NCBI RefSeq assembly: GCF_918814755.1
Contig: NZ_CAKKNT010000018.1
Coordinates: 1-37,936, forward strand
Reading direction: 5' to 3'
Length of the DNA: 37,936 bases
Source: Periweissella ghanensis
GTDB lineage: Bacteria > Bacillota > Bacilli > Lactobacillales > Lactobacillaceae
The position numbers were made by a program, and so were the translations under genes. The notes under the pieces were generated by a model. That model made no database searches. It saw only the letters and a list, made by a program, of their open reading frames with translations, and was not told where the DNA came from. Shown piece by piece: positions 13,318 through 21,960 of this stretch (the stretch's first letter is position 1; each line of letters begins with the position of its first letter).

Positions 13318-15009
13318 ATGTCAGATACACAACGTTATGGTGCCGACATTGTTGCCGACAGCCTTGTAAACCACGGAGTTGACCTTGTTTTTGGGATTCC
13401 TGGTGCCAAAATTGACCGTTTATTTGAACGGCTTGAACACCCTAAAGCCGGTGAAAAATCACCTAAATTAGTGGTTGTACGTCACGAACAAAGTGCGGCC
13501 TTCATGGCCCAAGCTTTTGCGCGGATTACTGGTAAGACTGGGGCAATGATTGCTACTTCAGGTCCTGGGGTTGGTAACTTAGCCACTGGTTTGATGACTG
13601 CCAATGCTGAAGGGGATGCAGTGATTGCAATCGGTGGTCAAGTGCCACGTAAGGACTTATACCGTTTGACACACCAAAGCACACCATCTGCCCAATTATT
13701 TGCTCCAATCACACGTTTTAGTGCTGAAATTCAAGATGAAAAGAACATTTCAGAAATCATGAGCAATGCTTTTGCAGCGGCTAATGGTGACAAACACGGG
13801 GCCGCTTTCGTTAGTCTTCCACAAGATATCGATGACGCCCCAGTTGACTTTGAAGCTCTACCAGTCGCAGCTCCAGCTCGGATGGGTGCAGCCGCAACTG
13901 AAGATATTGCTTCACTTGCACAACGCATTAAGGACGCGAAGTTACCAGTTATCTTAGTTGGTCAACGTGGTTCCGATGATGCGACTGTGGCTGCTTTACA
14001 CAGCTTGTTGCACAAATTTGCCTTGCCAGTTGTGGAAACTTTCCAAGGAGCCGGTGTGATCTCACGTGACCTTGTTGACCAATCATTCTTTGGTCGGATT
14101 GGTTTATTCCGTAACCAAACTGGTGATAAGTTACTTCACCAAAGTGATTTAGTAATTACTTTAGGTTACGATGCCATCGAATACGAACCACGTAACTGGA
14201 ACAAGGAAGGTCACTTGAACATTGTGACCGTTGATACGGCCGTTGCCCAAATCGACAATAACTACTTGCCACAAATGCAATTGATCGGTGACATGGCGGC
14301 TACTTTGAAGGCCTTAGAAACTGAACTTGCTGGTTACGAAGTGCCTGCTTCAGCGCTTGAAACGCTTAAGGGTCTTAAAGCTGAATTAGAAGCTGCCCAA
14401 GAACCAACTTTTGAACCAACTGACAGCTCATTAAGCCACCCAATTGCGATTGTTAAAGCCATCCAAGACCACGTTACTGATGACATGACAGTTTCAACTG
14501 ATATTGGTTCACACTACATCTGGATGGCCCGCCACTTCCGTTCATACGTACCTCGTCACTTCTTGATTAGTAACGGTATGCAAACACTTGGGGTTGGTCT
14601 TCCATGGGCGATGACTGCAGCCATGGTTCGTCCAAATGCTAAGTCAGTTTCTGTTTCTGGTGATGGTGGTTTCTTCTTCTCAGGTGCTGAACTCTCAACT
14701 GCGGTTGAATTAGGTTTAGACACAGTTTCAATCGTCTTTAACGATAAAGCTCGTTACAACATGGTTGAATTCCAAGAAGAAAACAAATACAACGGTGAAT
14801 CAGCCGGGGTTCAATTTGCGCCAATCGACGTTGTTAAGTTTGCTGAAAGTTGTGGTGCCAAGGGTCTTCGCGTTGAATCAGCTGATCAATTGAATGCGGT
14901 TTTAGACGAAGCCTTTGCTACTAAGGGACCTGTTGTTGTTGACGTACCGGTTGACTACTCACACAACAATGAATTAGCTTCACAAATCATTAACTCACAA
15001 CTTGGTTAA
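13318..15009 (+). CDS. alsS: Catabolic acetolactate synthase
   Basis: TPP-dependent enzyme that condenses two pyruvates to 2-acetolactate for acetoin/diacetyl formation and pH homeostasis. The 563-residue protein has the TPP pyrimidine-domain glutamate in VVRHEQSAAFMAQAFAR (about 51-67), the RITGKTGAMIATSGPG block and the TPP-Mg motif GDGGFFFSGAELSTAVELGL (from about 447) ending in FND. The N-terminus YGADIVADSLVNHGV and the absence of a regulatory-subunit gene (ilvN) or other ilv genes favour the catabolic AlsS over the biosynthetic IlvB. GGAGG precedes the ATG. Codon use is strongly biased. alsD is not adjacent, so decarboxylation of acetolactate must be encoded elsewhere or be spontaneous. 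Confidence 0.92.
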   Translation: MSDTQRYGADIVADSLVNHGVDLVFGIPGAKIDRLFERLEHPKAGEKSPKLVVVRHEQSAAFMAQAFARITGKTGAMIATSGPGVGNLATGLMTANAEGDAVIAIGGQVPRKDLYRLTHQSTPSAQLFAPITRFSAEIQDEKNISEIMSNAFAAANGDKHGAAFVSLPQDIDDAPVDFEALPVAAPARMGAAATEDIASLAQRIKDAKLPVILVGQRGSDDATVAALHSLLHKFALPVVETFQGAGVISRDLVDQSFFGRIGLFRNQTGDKLLHQSDLVITLGYDAIEYEPRNWNKEGHLNIVTVDTAVAQIDNNYLPQMQLIGDMAATLKALETELAGYEVPASALETLKGLKAELEAAQEPTFEPTDSSLSHPIAIVKAIQDHVTDDMTVSTDIGSHYIWMARHFRSYVPRHFLISNGMQTLGVGLPWAMTAAMVRPNAKSVSVSGDGGFFFSGAELSTAVELGLDTVSIVFNDKARYNMVEFQEENKYNGESAGVQFAPIDVVKFAESCGAKGLRVESADQLNAVLDEAFATKGPVVVDVPVDYSHNNELASQIINSQLG

Positions 15010-15050
15010 TTAAAAATGGCCGCAGCGTGGATGACTACGCGCGCCGAGCT

Positions 15051-15088
15051 AAAGCGCTTGCTTGATGAATTTCGAGTGAGCGCTTTTT
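15051..15088 (+). terminator. Rho-independent terminator of alsS
   Basis: AAAGCGCT (15051-15058) pairs with AGCGCTTT (15079-15086) around an inner CTTGA/TCGAG stem, followed by T's. An outer ATGGCC/GGCCAT pairing (15016-15021 and 15093-15098) can extend the structure. Confidence 0.75.
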
Positions 15089-15151
15089 GTGTGGCCATAG
15101 TCTTAATTATGCTAGAATTAAACTAAATTCACATAATTCGGGGGATGTTAT

Positions 15152-16267
15152 ATGAGTGCATATACCGGGCCAATTTTAACGGCGGTATTTCTATTTCCAA
15201 TCTTAGCGGCCTTGGCGGTGGTGCCATATTCAGTGCTTCAATACCGCCGCTTTGGCGCGATTTCTAAGTTCAAAGTGCTGGTGTTATTTAGTTTTAGCTT
15301 CTATCTATTGTGTGCGTATTTTTTGATTATCCTACCGTTACCATCGCGCGAAGCCGTCGCCCATCTGACGACTCCACGGTATAACTTAGTTCCGTTCACC
15401 GCGCTACGGGAATTTTTACATCAAACGGTTTTACGAATCGATAATCCGCACACGTATTTACCAGCAGTAATGCAAAATGTTTTTTTACAGCAATTTTTTA
15501 ACCTCTTGTTGACGTTGCCGTTTGGGGTGTATTTACGCTATATTTGGAAACGCAAATGGTATCAAGTGGTCATCGCGACGTTTGGTCTGTCGTTATTCTT
15601 TGAATTAACCCAATTGAGCGGCTTGTATTTCATTTACCCACGGCCATACCGGCTGTTTGATGTCGATGACTTGATTTTAAATACAAGTGGGGGGCTACTT
15701 GGTTTTTGGGTAGCACCACTATTTACTAAGTTCGTGCCATCAATTGCGGAATTGAATGCGGATGCCTTAGCGAACCGCTTTGAAGTCGGTTTTTGGCGGC
15801 GTTTAATGGGTCTAGTTGTTGATATGGTGATTTTTAATGCGGCGTTACGGTTGTTAAATTGGTGGCTGCCGGTAATTTCTTTGACTAACTATTGGTACTA
15901 TTTATTGGGGGTATTAGTTTACTTTGTCATCATCCCAGCCATCTGGCGCGGGCAAACGATTGGTAAACACCTTGTGCAAATTCGGATTGTTAATCAAAAT
16001 GATCAACCGGCTAATTTCTGGCGCTTACTTGTCCGCCAAGGCTTATTGTTTGGTCTGGTGATTGGCAATTGGAATTATTTATTGCCGCAAATTGCGCAGG
16101 GATTTAGTACCGCTGATACCCAACACCTAAACGCCTATATGACCGTATTGGCACTTGCGGCGATGTTTACGTTAATCTGTCTAGGCAATATTGGTTTAGT
16201 CTTTTTCAATCGCCAGATTCCGATGTTTTATGATCGGATTGCGGGGACCCATGAAGCAGGACATTAA
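15152..16267 (+). CDS. VanZ-RDD fusion membrane protein
   Basis: A 371-residue polytopic membrane protein. The N-terminal half (about 1-200) is a VanZ-like domain with the conserved YNLVPF (about 76-81), an FELTQL segment and RLFDVDDLILNTSGGLLGF (about 171-189). The C-terminal half (about 215-365) is an RDD domain (FWRRLMGLVVDMVIF, GQTIGKHLVQIRIV, FYDRIAGTHE). Members with this fusion occur in Gram-positives; VanZ itself is linked to teicoplanin resistance, but the role of the fusion is not known. It is monocistronic with a terminator at 16278. RDD proteins have been tied to osmotic or alkaline stress in other bacteria, which is only a hint here. Confidence 0.85.
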   Translation: MSAYTGPILTAVFLFPILAALAVVPYSVLQYRRFGAISKFKVLVLFSFSFYLLCAYFLIILPLPSREAVAHLTTPRYNLVPFTALREFLHQTVLRIDNPHTYLPAVMQNVFLQQFFNLLLTLPFGVYLRYIWKRKWYQVVIATFGLSLFFELTQLSGLYFIYPRPYRLFDVDDLILNTSGGLLGFWVAPLFTKFVPSIAELNADALANRFEVGFWRRLMGLVVDMVIFNAALRLLNWWLPVISLTNYWYYLLGVLVYFVIIPAIWRGQTIGKHLVQIRIVNQNDQPANFWRLLVRQGLLFGLVIGNWNYLLPQIAQGFSTADTQHLNAYMTVLALAAMFTLICLGNIGLVFFNRQIPMFYDRIAGTHEAGH

Positions 16268-16277
16268 TAGAATGGCA

Positions 16278-16310
16278 AACAGGCTGGCGTATTTACGTCA
16301 GCCTGTTTTT
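16278..16310 (+). terminator. Rho-independent terminator
   Basis: A 14-bp stem with one mismatch (arms around 16279-16292 and 16293-16306, AACAGGCTG...CAGCCTGTT), ending in five T's. Confidence 0.9.
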
Positions 16311-16405
16311 GATATGCTTAATCATTAAAAACTATTTAACGGGGTTTATCTTTTGATAACATAAGACTATATTTATTATAAGTATACAAAAAATGGAGGA
16401 ACTAT

Positions 16406-17848
16406 ATGGTAGCAGAAATTGATGAGCGTAATAGTGTTGGCCCAAGTCGGGCATCACGGCAAATTTTAGGGATTTTAATGTTAGGGACGTTTATTGGGTT
16501 TTTGAATCAAACGTTGATGAATACCGCGTTACCAAGTATTATGGCGGATTTTCATATTACAGCCGCCCTAGGGCAATGGCTGACTAACGGCTATATGTTA
16601 GTTAACGGGGTCATGGTACCGCTAACGGCTTTTTTAATTCAACGGTTTACGACGCGTCAATTATATTTATCGGCGCTCACAATTTTTGGGATTGGCACGT
16701 TGATTGCCGGCTTGGCCCCCAACTACCCGGTTTTAATTACTGGGCGGATGATTCAAGCGATGGGGGGCGGGATTTTTGGCCCGTTGATGAATGTCGTTAT
16801 TGTGAAATTATTTAGTGTTGAGCATCGCGGTCGGGCAATGGGTATTATTGGGTTAGCGCTTAACTTTGCCCCCACACTCGGCCCCACGGTGTCAGGGTGG
16901 ATTGTGACCTATACTAATTGGCGGAATTTATTTTTCATGGTCGCCCCATTAATTTTCTTAGATTTAGCGTTTGCATTTTTCAAATTACATAATATTGGTG
17001 AACAAAAGTTTTTAAAATTCGACTTTCTCGGTGTAGTTCTGTCGAGTCTTGGCCTTGGTTCACTGTTAGTTGGGTTTTCAAATGCAGGGACTGGTGATTG
17101 GGGTTCATTTGATGTGTGGGGGTATGTCCTAATTGGGATGGTGATTACCGGGTTATTTGTTTACCAACAAACGCACGCCAAGTTACGCTTAGTTAACTTT
17201 AATGTCCTCAAATACCGCCAATTTAACGTCGCCATCGTAATTAATGTTGTTTTGATGATTGCTTTATATGGCGGCGCAATTTTGCTACCATTATATATGC
17301 AAGTGGTGATGGGGCGCTCTGCCTTTGAATCGGGCTTAGTTTTATTACCCGGTTCGTTAATTACAGCACTCCTTTCACCCGTCAGTGGGGCGTTATATGA
17401 TAAATATGGCGCACGGAATTTAACGTTAGTTGGCTTATTAATTAACACCGTCGGCACGATTATGCTCGGGTTGCTGAACTTACATAGTAGCTTGTTGTAC
17501 ATTATGGTATGGCAAGTTGTCCGCCAAGTGGGGTTAGTTATTGTGACAATGCCAATTCAAACTGAAGCCTTCAGTGCGCTGCCATTACATTTAATTGCTG
17601 ATGGTTCCGCCATGTTTACCACGATTCGCCAACTGGCTGCTTCGTTTGGGACGGCCGCTTTGGTGACAATCATGTCATTAGTTGCGAGTCAGGCTGCCCA
17701 TGGTGGTGTGGTGACCCCGAGTCATCAACTTGTGGGGATTCAAGTGACGTATTTTGTTGCGACGGCCTTAGTATTAATTGCGGCTGGATTGACGCGATTA
17801 TTAAAAGTCGATGGCCACTATCATGCCCCAAATGATCACTTTGCATAG
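16406..17848 (+). CDS. MFS multidrug efflux transporter, DHA2 (EmrB/QacA) family
   Basis: A 480-residue proton-driven exporter with about 14 hydrophobic segments. Family motifs seen are LGTFIGFLNQTLMNTALPSI (TM1, about 23-42), GQWLTNGYMLVNGVMVPLTA, the loop GRMIQAMGGGIFGPLMN (about 112-128) and, after TM4, GLALNFAPTLGPTVSGWI (motif C, antiporter signature). GGAGG precedes the ATG. It is the first gene of a three-gene run with a YbaK-type deacylase (14 bp later) and an HD protein (13 bp later). The substrate cannot be inferred. No regulator gene is directly attached. Confidence 0.88.
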   Translation: MVAEIDERNSVGPSRASRQILGILMLGTFIGFLNQTLMNTALPSIMADFHITAALGQWLTNGYMLVNGVMVPLTAFLIQRFTTRQLYLSALTIFGIGTLIAGLAPNYPVLITGRMIQAMGGGIFGPLMNVVIVKLFSVEHRGRAMGIIGLALNFAPTLGPTVSGWIVTYTNWRNLFFMVAPLIFLDLAFAFFKLHNIGEQKFLKFDFLGVVLSSLGLGSLLVGFSNAGTGDWGSFDVWGYVLIGMVITGLFVYQQTHAKLRLVNFNVLKYRQFNVAIVINVVLMIALYGGAILLPLYMQVVMGRSAFESGLVLLPGSLITALLSPVSGALYDKYGARNLTLVGLLINTVGTIMLGLLNLHSSLLYIMVWQVVRQVGLVIVTMPIQTEAFSALPLHLIADGSAMFTTIRQLAASFGTAALVTIMSLVASQAAHGGVVTPSHQLVGIQVTYFVATALVLIAAGLTRLLKVDGHYHAPNDHFA

Positions 17849-17862
17849 AATGGAGAAAAGTT

Positions 17863-18360
17863 ATGGCTAAAAAAACCAAAATTAAAAAAACACTCGCCGA
17901 ACAAATGCTTGATAAGGCCAAAATCAATTATGAGACGTTGGTCTTTGCGACCCATGATGATAATGGGGTCGCCCGTTTTGAACATGGTGACATTGATGAA
18001 CACCAAATTTATAAAACATTGGCCTTAATTGGTAACGCGACTGGCCCAGTGGTGGGCTGTGTACCGCTAGATGTGCATTTATCCGAAAAGAAACTCGCCC
18101 AAGCATCTGGCAATAAAAAAGTCGAAATGATTCCGCTCAAAGATTTGGTTAAAACGACCGGCTACGTGCACGGGGCCAATAATCCGGTCGGCATTTGGCA
18201 AACGAAGCACTTCCCAATTTTTATTGACCAAGTGGCGTTAGAAATGGGTGAAATTATTGTTTCAGGTGGTGAATTGGGTCGCTCAATTAAAGTTGATGCC
18301 CAACAACTCGCTGAATTTACACATGCGCAATTTGTTGATTTAACTCGCCACGAAGAATAA
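17863..18360 (+). CDS. ybaK: YbaK/EbsC-family aminoacyl-tRNA deacylase
   Basis: A 165-residue editing enzyme; family members hydrolyse mischarged Cys-tRNA(Pro) or related products in trans. The recognisable core is VYKTL-like IYKTLALIG (about 49-57), VVGCVPLDVHLSEKKLA with the catalytic lysine region, the KTTGYVHGANNPVG block (about 104-117) and FIDQVALEMGEIIVSGGELG (about 125-144). The start is preceded by GGAG. It sits between the MFS exporter and an HD protein on one transcript. In most relatives the block reads TGYxxGG(C/I)SP; here it is GANNPVG, a mild variation. Confidence 0.88.
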   Translation: MAKKTKIKKTLAEQMLDKAKINYETLVFATHDDNGVARFEHGDIDEHQIYKTLALIGNATGPVVGCVPLDVHLSEKKLAQASGNKKVEMIPLKDLVKTTGYVHGANNPVGIWQTKHFPIFIDQVALEMGEIIVSGGELGRSIKVDAQQLAEFTHAQFVDLTRHEE

Positions 18361-18373
18361 GAGGAATGATTAG

Positions 18374-19048
18374 ATGGAAATGATTAACGGATGTGGCAAT
18401 AACTACAGTACGATTGCAGCCTTTGCGGCCAATGTCCTCAAACATGATACTACTGGCCACGATTTTAGCCATATTAAACGGGTCGTGCAAAATGCCGGCC
18501 GAATTTTGGAAACGGAACCAATGGCGGATCAATTTATTGTTCTAGCGGCGACGTACTTACATGATACGTATGATGATAAATTATTTGCTGACCCCGCGGC
18601 CGCCAAAGCCAAAGTTATTAAATTTTTGACGAGTATCAATGTTGCGCCGGCTGACCAACAGGCAATTTTTACGATTATTGATAACATGAGTTGGTCAAAG
18701 TCCTTAACGGGCACGGCAAAACCACTCGATATTAATGGCCAAATTGTCCAAGATGCCGACCGCTTAGATGCGATTGGGGCGATTGCGATTGCCCGCGTGT
18801 TTGTTTACGGGGGCCATACTGGTAGTAAAATGTATGATCCGACAATTGCGCCGCGCACGAGCATGACTAAGGAAGCGTACCGTAATCAAGACGAAAGTAC
18901 GATGATTAACCATTTTTATGAGAAGTTATTGCTGCTAGTTGATCATTTGAATACGGCATATGCTAAGCAAATTGGTCAACAGCGCCAAGAAATTATGCTA
19001 AACTATCTGCGTGATTTTAAACGCGAATGGGATGGTTTGGATTTGTAA
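18374..19048 (+). CDS. HD-domain phosphohydrolase (YedJ-like)
   Basis: A 224-residue metal-dependent phosphohydrolase. The HD ligands are visible as H in GHDFSHIKRV (about 35-44), HD in ATYLHDTYDDKL (about 58-69) and the distal D in VQDADRLDAIGAIAIAR (about 126-142). The protein is soluble. GAGG precedes the ATG, 13 bp after the YbaK gene. The substrate of this subgroup is not established; the similarity is to YedJ/YpgQ-type proteins, and (p)ppGpp synthetase or EAL/GGDEF partner domains are absent. No clear terminator follows before the GntR gene. Confidence 0.85.
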   Translation: MEMINGCGNNYSTIAAFAANVLKHDTTGHDFSHIKRVVQNAGRILETEPMADQFIVLAATYLHDTYDDKLFADPAAAKAKVIKFLTSINVAPADQQAIFTIIDNMSWSKSLTGTAKPLDINGQIVQDADRLDAIGAIAIARVFVYGGHTGSKMYDPTIAPRTSMTKEAYRNQDESTMINHFYEKLLLLVDHLNTAYAKQIGQQRQEIMLNYLRDFKREWDGLDL

Positions 19049-19115
19049 AGATGTAACGTGCTTGTTTAAAATTGGTAGCTTCAATGAAAAAATTGGTTAT
19101 CATTTTAAATAACAG

Positions 19116-19144
19116 TGGTCAGACCAATTTATTTAGACTATAAT
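19116..19144 (+). promoter_or_regulatory. Promoter with GntR-type operator on the -35 box
   Basis: TGGTCA (19116-19121) and TATAAT (19139-19144) are 17 nt apart. The palindrome TGGTCAGACCA (19116-19126) covers the -35 box and fits the TGGTnnnACCA pattern of GntR-superfamily operators, suggesting autorepression of the gene at 19202. Confidence 0.6.
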
Positions 19145-19201
19145 ATTTTATGGAAGTAAATGTTAAGTTACGAGTAATAACCGAAGTGAAAGGAAACCTT
19201 C

Positions 19202-19930
19202 ATGGCTGACGTGATCTATATGCAGGTGTTGCATGATTTGAAAAAACGCATTTATAGTAATGAATTTCCTGACAAGAAATTACCCGATGAACGCTCATTA
19301 GCTGAGAGTTACGGGGTGAGCCGCTCATCAATTAAGCGGGCCCTGAATATCTTAGCCGGGCAAGGAATTATTTTTAAAAAGCGTGGTTCAGGCACATTTG
19401 TTAATCCGCTCTATTTAAAAAATCAACCCATTTTTCATAATGAAGGTTCAAACCTTGGGGTAACGGATAGTTATCAGATTGACGGCCGCGCGCCATCAAT
19501 TGAATTACTTAATTTTCAAGTAATTCCAGCGGATGAAGACTTACAACAAGCTTTGTTTTTATCACCCGGTGACTTTGTCTATCAATTACAACGGTTACGC
19601 CGCTTAGATGGTGAACCGTTTATGATTGAAAATGGCTTTATTCCGATTAAGGTCTTACCAGAATTGGGGATGGATAATGTAACGAACTCGATTTTTAACT
19701 TTGTCGAAGATACGAAGAAAAAATCGGTTACGAAATCATTTATGTCTGTCATGGCGGAACCATCAACCGAACGCGATCGTCAATTGCTCGGATTGTCGGC
19801 AACTGAACCAGTCGGTGTCATGGAAGGAATCTTTTTTCTAGATGATGGGACGCCGTTTGAAGTCTCAACGATGCGCTTACACTACAAATATATGAAGTAT
19901 AATGCCTTTGTGAGCTTGGATTCAGAATAG
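19202..19930 (+). CDS. GntR-family (HutC/UTRA) transcriptional regulator
   Basis: A 242-residue regulator. The N-terminal winged helix carries KLPDERSLAESYGVSRSSIKRAL (about 26-48) and GIIFKKRGSGTFVNP (about 55-69); the C-terminal UTRA effector domain (about 95-235) carries GDFVYQLQRLRRLDGEPFMIE and ends with EVSTMRLHYKYMKY. UTRA domains usually bind sugar phosphates or amino-sugar derivatives. AAAGGA precedes the ATG. It has its own promoter with a palindromic operator and its own terminator. The fructokinase operon about 440 bp downstream is a possible target, but no copy of the palindrome is obvious there. Confidence 0.88.
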   Translation: MADVIYMQVLHDLKKRIYSNEFPDKKLPDERSLAESYGVSRSSIKRALNILAGQGIIFKKRGSGTFVNPLYLKNQPIFHNEGSNLGVTDSYQIDGRAPSIELLNFQVIPADEDLQQALFLSPGDFVYQLQRLRRLDGEPFMIENGFIPIKVLPELGMDNVTNSIFNFVEDTKKKSVTKSFMSVMAEPSTERDRQLLGLSATEPVGVMEGIFFLDDGTPFEVSTMRLHYKYMKYNAFVSLDSE

Positions 19931-19955
19931 TATTAAGCTACGTAATTAAATACAT

Positions 19956-19993
19956 AACAGCTGCTAAATGATTATTTAGCAGCTGTTTTTTTG
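19956..19993 (+). terminator. Rho-independent terminator
   Basis: Perfect 14-bp stem AACAGCTGCTAAAT with its complement around the loop GATT, followed by a T tract. Confidence 0.93.
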
Positions 19994-20234
19994 ATATGCA
20001 AAGGACTAATGCAGTTAGATAGTTTATTATTAAAAATATTAATAATAAACCAGGTAAAAAAAGGGCAATGTCGTGCTTTTTTTCGATAAAATATTTTTTT
20101 TAGCTAATTTTGGCGGTCGTTTTTGATTAAATAGGCCGTTTTTTAATTGTAAAAAGTCATTTTTGTTAAAGATAAATGTTGATTTAAAGCTGTTTTATCA
20201 TTATTTTTAGCGCTTAGTGAGCGACGACATTTAA

Positions 20235-20291
20235 TTGTACTAACGATTTACTTATGTAATAATATATTTTTATCAAGAGAAAGCGTTTACA
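20235..20291 (+). promoter_or_regulatory. scrK: Fructokinase operon promoter with downstream cre site
   Basis: TTGTAC (20235-20240), 17-nt spacer, TGT-AATAAT extended -10 (20258-20263), then AGAAAGCGTTTACA (20278-20291), which matches the CcpA cre consensus TGNAANCGNTNNCA at every defined position except the first. Binding just downstream of the start site would repress by blocking transcription. The rest of 19994-20234 is very AT-rich with no gene. Confidence 0.7.
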
Positions 20292-20367
20292 TTTCGATGA
20301 TTAGGCCTTACAATTTATTTTGTTAATGAAACATTAAAAAAATGATGGTTTGCAGGAGGACAGGATT

Positions 20368-21246
20368 TTGATTTTAGGAAGTATTGAAGCAGGTGGGACT
20401 AAATTTGTATGTGCGGTTGGTAATGAAGATTACCGGACCCAAGAAATGACGAGCTTTCCAACCACAACCCCAGAAGAAACATTAGCTCAATGTGTGACTT
20501 TCTTTGCCAAGTTTCCTGATTTAAAGGCAATTGCAATCTCATCATTTGGGCCAATTGAACTCCGGAAAAATTCACCTAAATATGGTTACATTACCAACAC
20601 ACCTAAGCCAGGTTGGGCCGACACGAACTTTGTTGGTTACATCCAAGAACATCTCAATAACGTGCCAGTTTACTGGACAACTGATGTGAATGGTTCTGCT
20701 TACGGTGAATATGTGATGTCAACGTTAGCTAATGAAAAAATTGATTCATTAGTTTACTACACAATCGGAACCGGAGTTGGGGCCGGAATCGTCATCAACG
20801 GCCACTTTGTTGGTGAAACTGGTCACTCTGAAATGGGTCACGTAAATGTTAAGCGCCACCCGGATGACCTTAACTTTGATGGTATTTGCCCATTCCACGG
20901 TGACTGTTTGGAAGGCCTTGTTGCCGGTCCAACTTTTGATGCCCGTCTTGGCAAGCCTGGCCGCGAAGTACCTTTGGACGATCCAACTTGGGACATCATG
21001 GCTTACTACATCGCTCAAGCAGCGCTCCAAACAACTTTGACATTACGTCCAGGTAAGATTGTCTTTGGTGGTGGGGTTGTTAGCGAAGCCTTCTTGGATA
21101 AAATTCGTGACCAATTTGCTAAGTTAATGAACGGGTATGTTGAAGTCGGTGACTTAAAACGGTACCTTGTGATGCCGGCCTTGAAGTCAAACGGTTCAGC
21201 CACATTTGGTGACTATGCCTTAGCCCTTAAAGAATATCAGGAGTAA
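20368..21246 (+). CDS. scrK: ROK-family fructokinase
   Basis: Phosphorylates fructose to fructose 6-phosphate. The N-terminal ATP-binding block is GSIEAGGTKFVCAVG, the middle has YYTIGTGVGAGIVINGHFVGE, and the zinc-binding/ROK signature is GHSEMGHVNVKRH followed by CPFHGDCLEGL (about residues 156-187). Size is about 292 residues. AGGAGG (20354-20359) lies 8 nt before a TTG at 20368, which I take as the start; the reading frame is open upstream to a TTG at 20350 that would put the ribosome site inside the gene. A cre site precedes the operon, and a VOC-domain gene follows after 4 bp. Confidence 0.88.
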   Translation: MILGSIEAGGTKFVCAVGNEDYRTQEMTSFPTTTPEETLAQCVTFFAKFPDLKAIAISSFGPIELRKNSPKYGYITNTPKPGWADTNFVGYIQEHLNNVPVYWTTDVNGSAYGEYVMSTLANEKIDSLVYYTIGTGVGAGIVINGHFVGETGHSEMGHVNVKRHPDDLNFDGICPFHGDCLEGLVAGPTFDARLGKPGREVPLDDPTWDIMAYYIAQAALQTTLTLRPGKIVFGGGVVSEAFLDKIRDQFAKLMNGYVEVGDLKRYLVMPALKSNGSATFGDYALALKEYQE

Positions 21247-21250
21247 GTAG

Positions 21251-21646
21251 ATGGCAATTAATGAATATGTAACTGGAATCCAACACATTGGGATTCCTAC
21301 TGATGATTTAGCGGGGACGATTGCTTTTTATGAATCACTTGGTTTTACCCAAGCTGGTTTATTTCCAAACGGGGCGAACCAATGTGTCTTTATGAAGCTT
21401 GATAATGTTGTGATTGAATCATGGACGGGGGATGCCGTAACGAAAACTAACGGTGCCATTAACCACATTTCCCTTGATACAACTAACATTGAAAGTACCT
21501 TTGCGGCTGCCCAAGCCCAAGGCTTAGAATTAATTGATCACGAAATTCAAAGCATCCCATCATTTTGGGCGCATGGTATTAAATACTTCAATATCTTAGG
21601 CCCAAACCATGAAGTGATTGAATTCTGCCAAATTCTCACTGACTAA
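21251..21646 (+). CDS. VOC-superfamily (glyoxalase-like) protein
   Basis: A 131-residue protein with two beta-alpha-beta-beta-beta units. The start GIQHIGIPTDDLAGTIAFYESLGF (about 9-32) is the classic VOC opening with a metal-ligand His, and HISLDTTNIESTF (about 73-85) and GPNHEVIEFCQ (about 118-128) supply the second unit and its ligand Glu. AGGAG precedes the ATG, 4 bp after the fructokinase stop codon. A role in detoxifying methylglyoxal-like products of sugar metabolism is plausible from context only; the actual substrate is not known. Confidence 0.85.
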   Translation: MAINEYVTGIQHIGIPTDDLAGTIAFYESLGFTQAGLFPNGANQCVFMKLDNVVIESWTGDAVTKTNGAINHISLDTTNIESTFAAAQAQGLELIDHEIQSIPSFWAHGIKYFNILGPNHEVIEFCQILTD

Positions 21647-21686
21647 GGTCCAACTAAGCTTGGCCCTCCTTGAATAAAAATTATGT

Positions 21687-21726
21687 AAATCCTCTTGCAG
21701 ATTAATGAATCTCAGGGGGATTTTTT
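21687..21726 (+). terminator. Rho-independent terminator
   Basis: Interrupted stem AAATCC...GGATTT (21687-21692 and 21717-21722 region) with inner GATT/AATC pairing, followed by a T run (21721-21726). Confidence 0.7.
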
Positions 21727-21813
21727 GGTACTCCTAAAGGGTTTAAAACGACATCGATTCAAGTGACGGCGGTACATCTTAACCATTAACGTAACAATTC
21801 TGCTAAGCAATTA

Positions 21814-21854
21814 CGGCTGGCTTATTTGCGATTAAATAGGTAAGCCGAACTTTT
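21814..21854 (+). terminator. Hairpin upstream of the folate operon
   Basis: A 14-bp stem with one mismatch and wobble pairs (CGGCTGGCTTATTT at 21814-21827, AAATAGGTAAGCCG at 21834-21847) followed by AACTTTT. It lies before the folB promoter, so it is more likely a second upstream terminator than a leader. Confidence 0.5.
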
Positions 21855-21908
21855 GTGGGATAAATTATAAATTTTATTCGGCTACAATCATTAATGAGCC
21901 ATAATTTT

Positions 21909-21916
21909 GGTATAAT
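21909..21916 (+). promoter_or_regulatory. folB: Extended -10 promoter of the folate operon
   Basis: TTGGTATAAT contains TGn-TATAAT (TATAAT at 21911-21916), 44 nt before the folB start. A convincing -35 box is not seen. Confidence 0.6.
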
Positions 21917-21960
21917 CTAGAGTTATAAACTAAAAATGAAAAACCATGGAGGGTACACAA

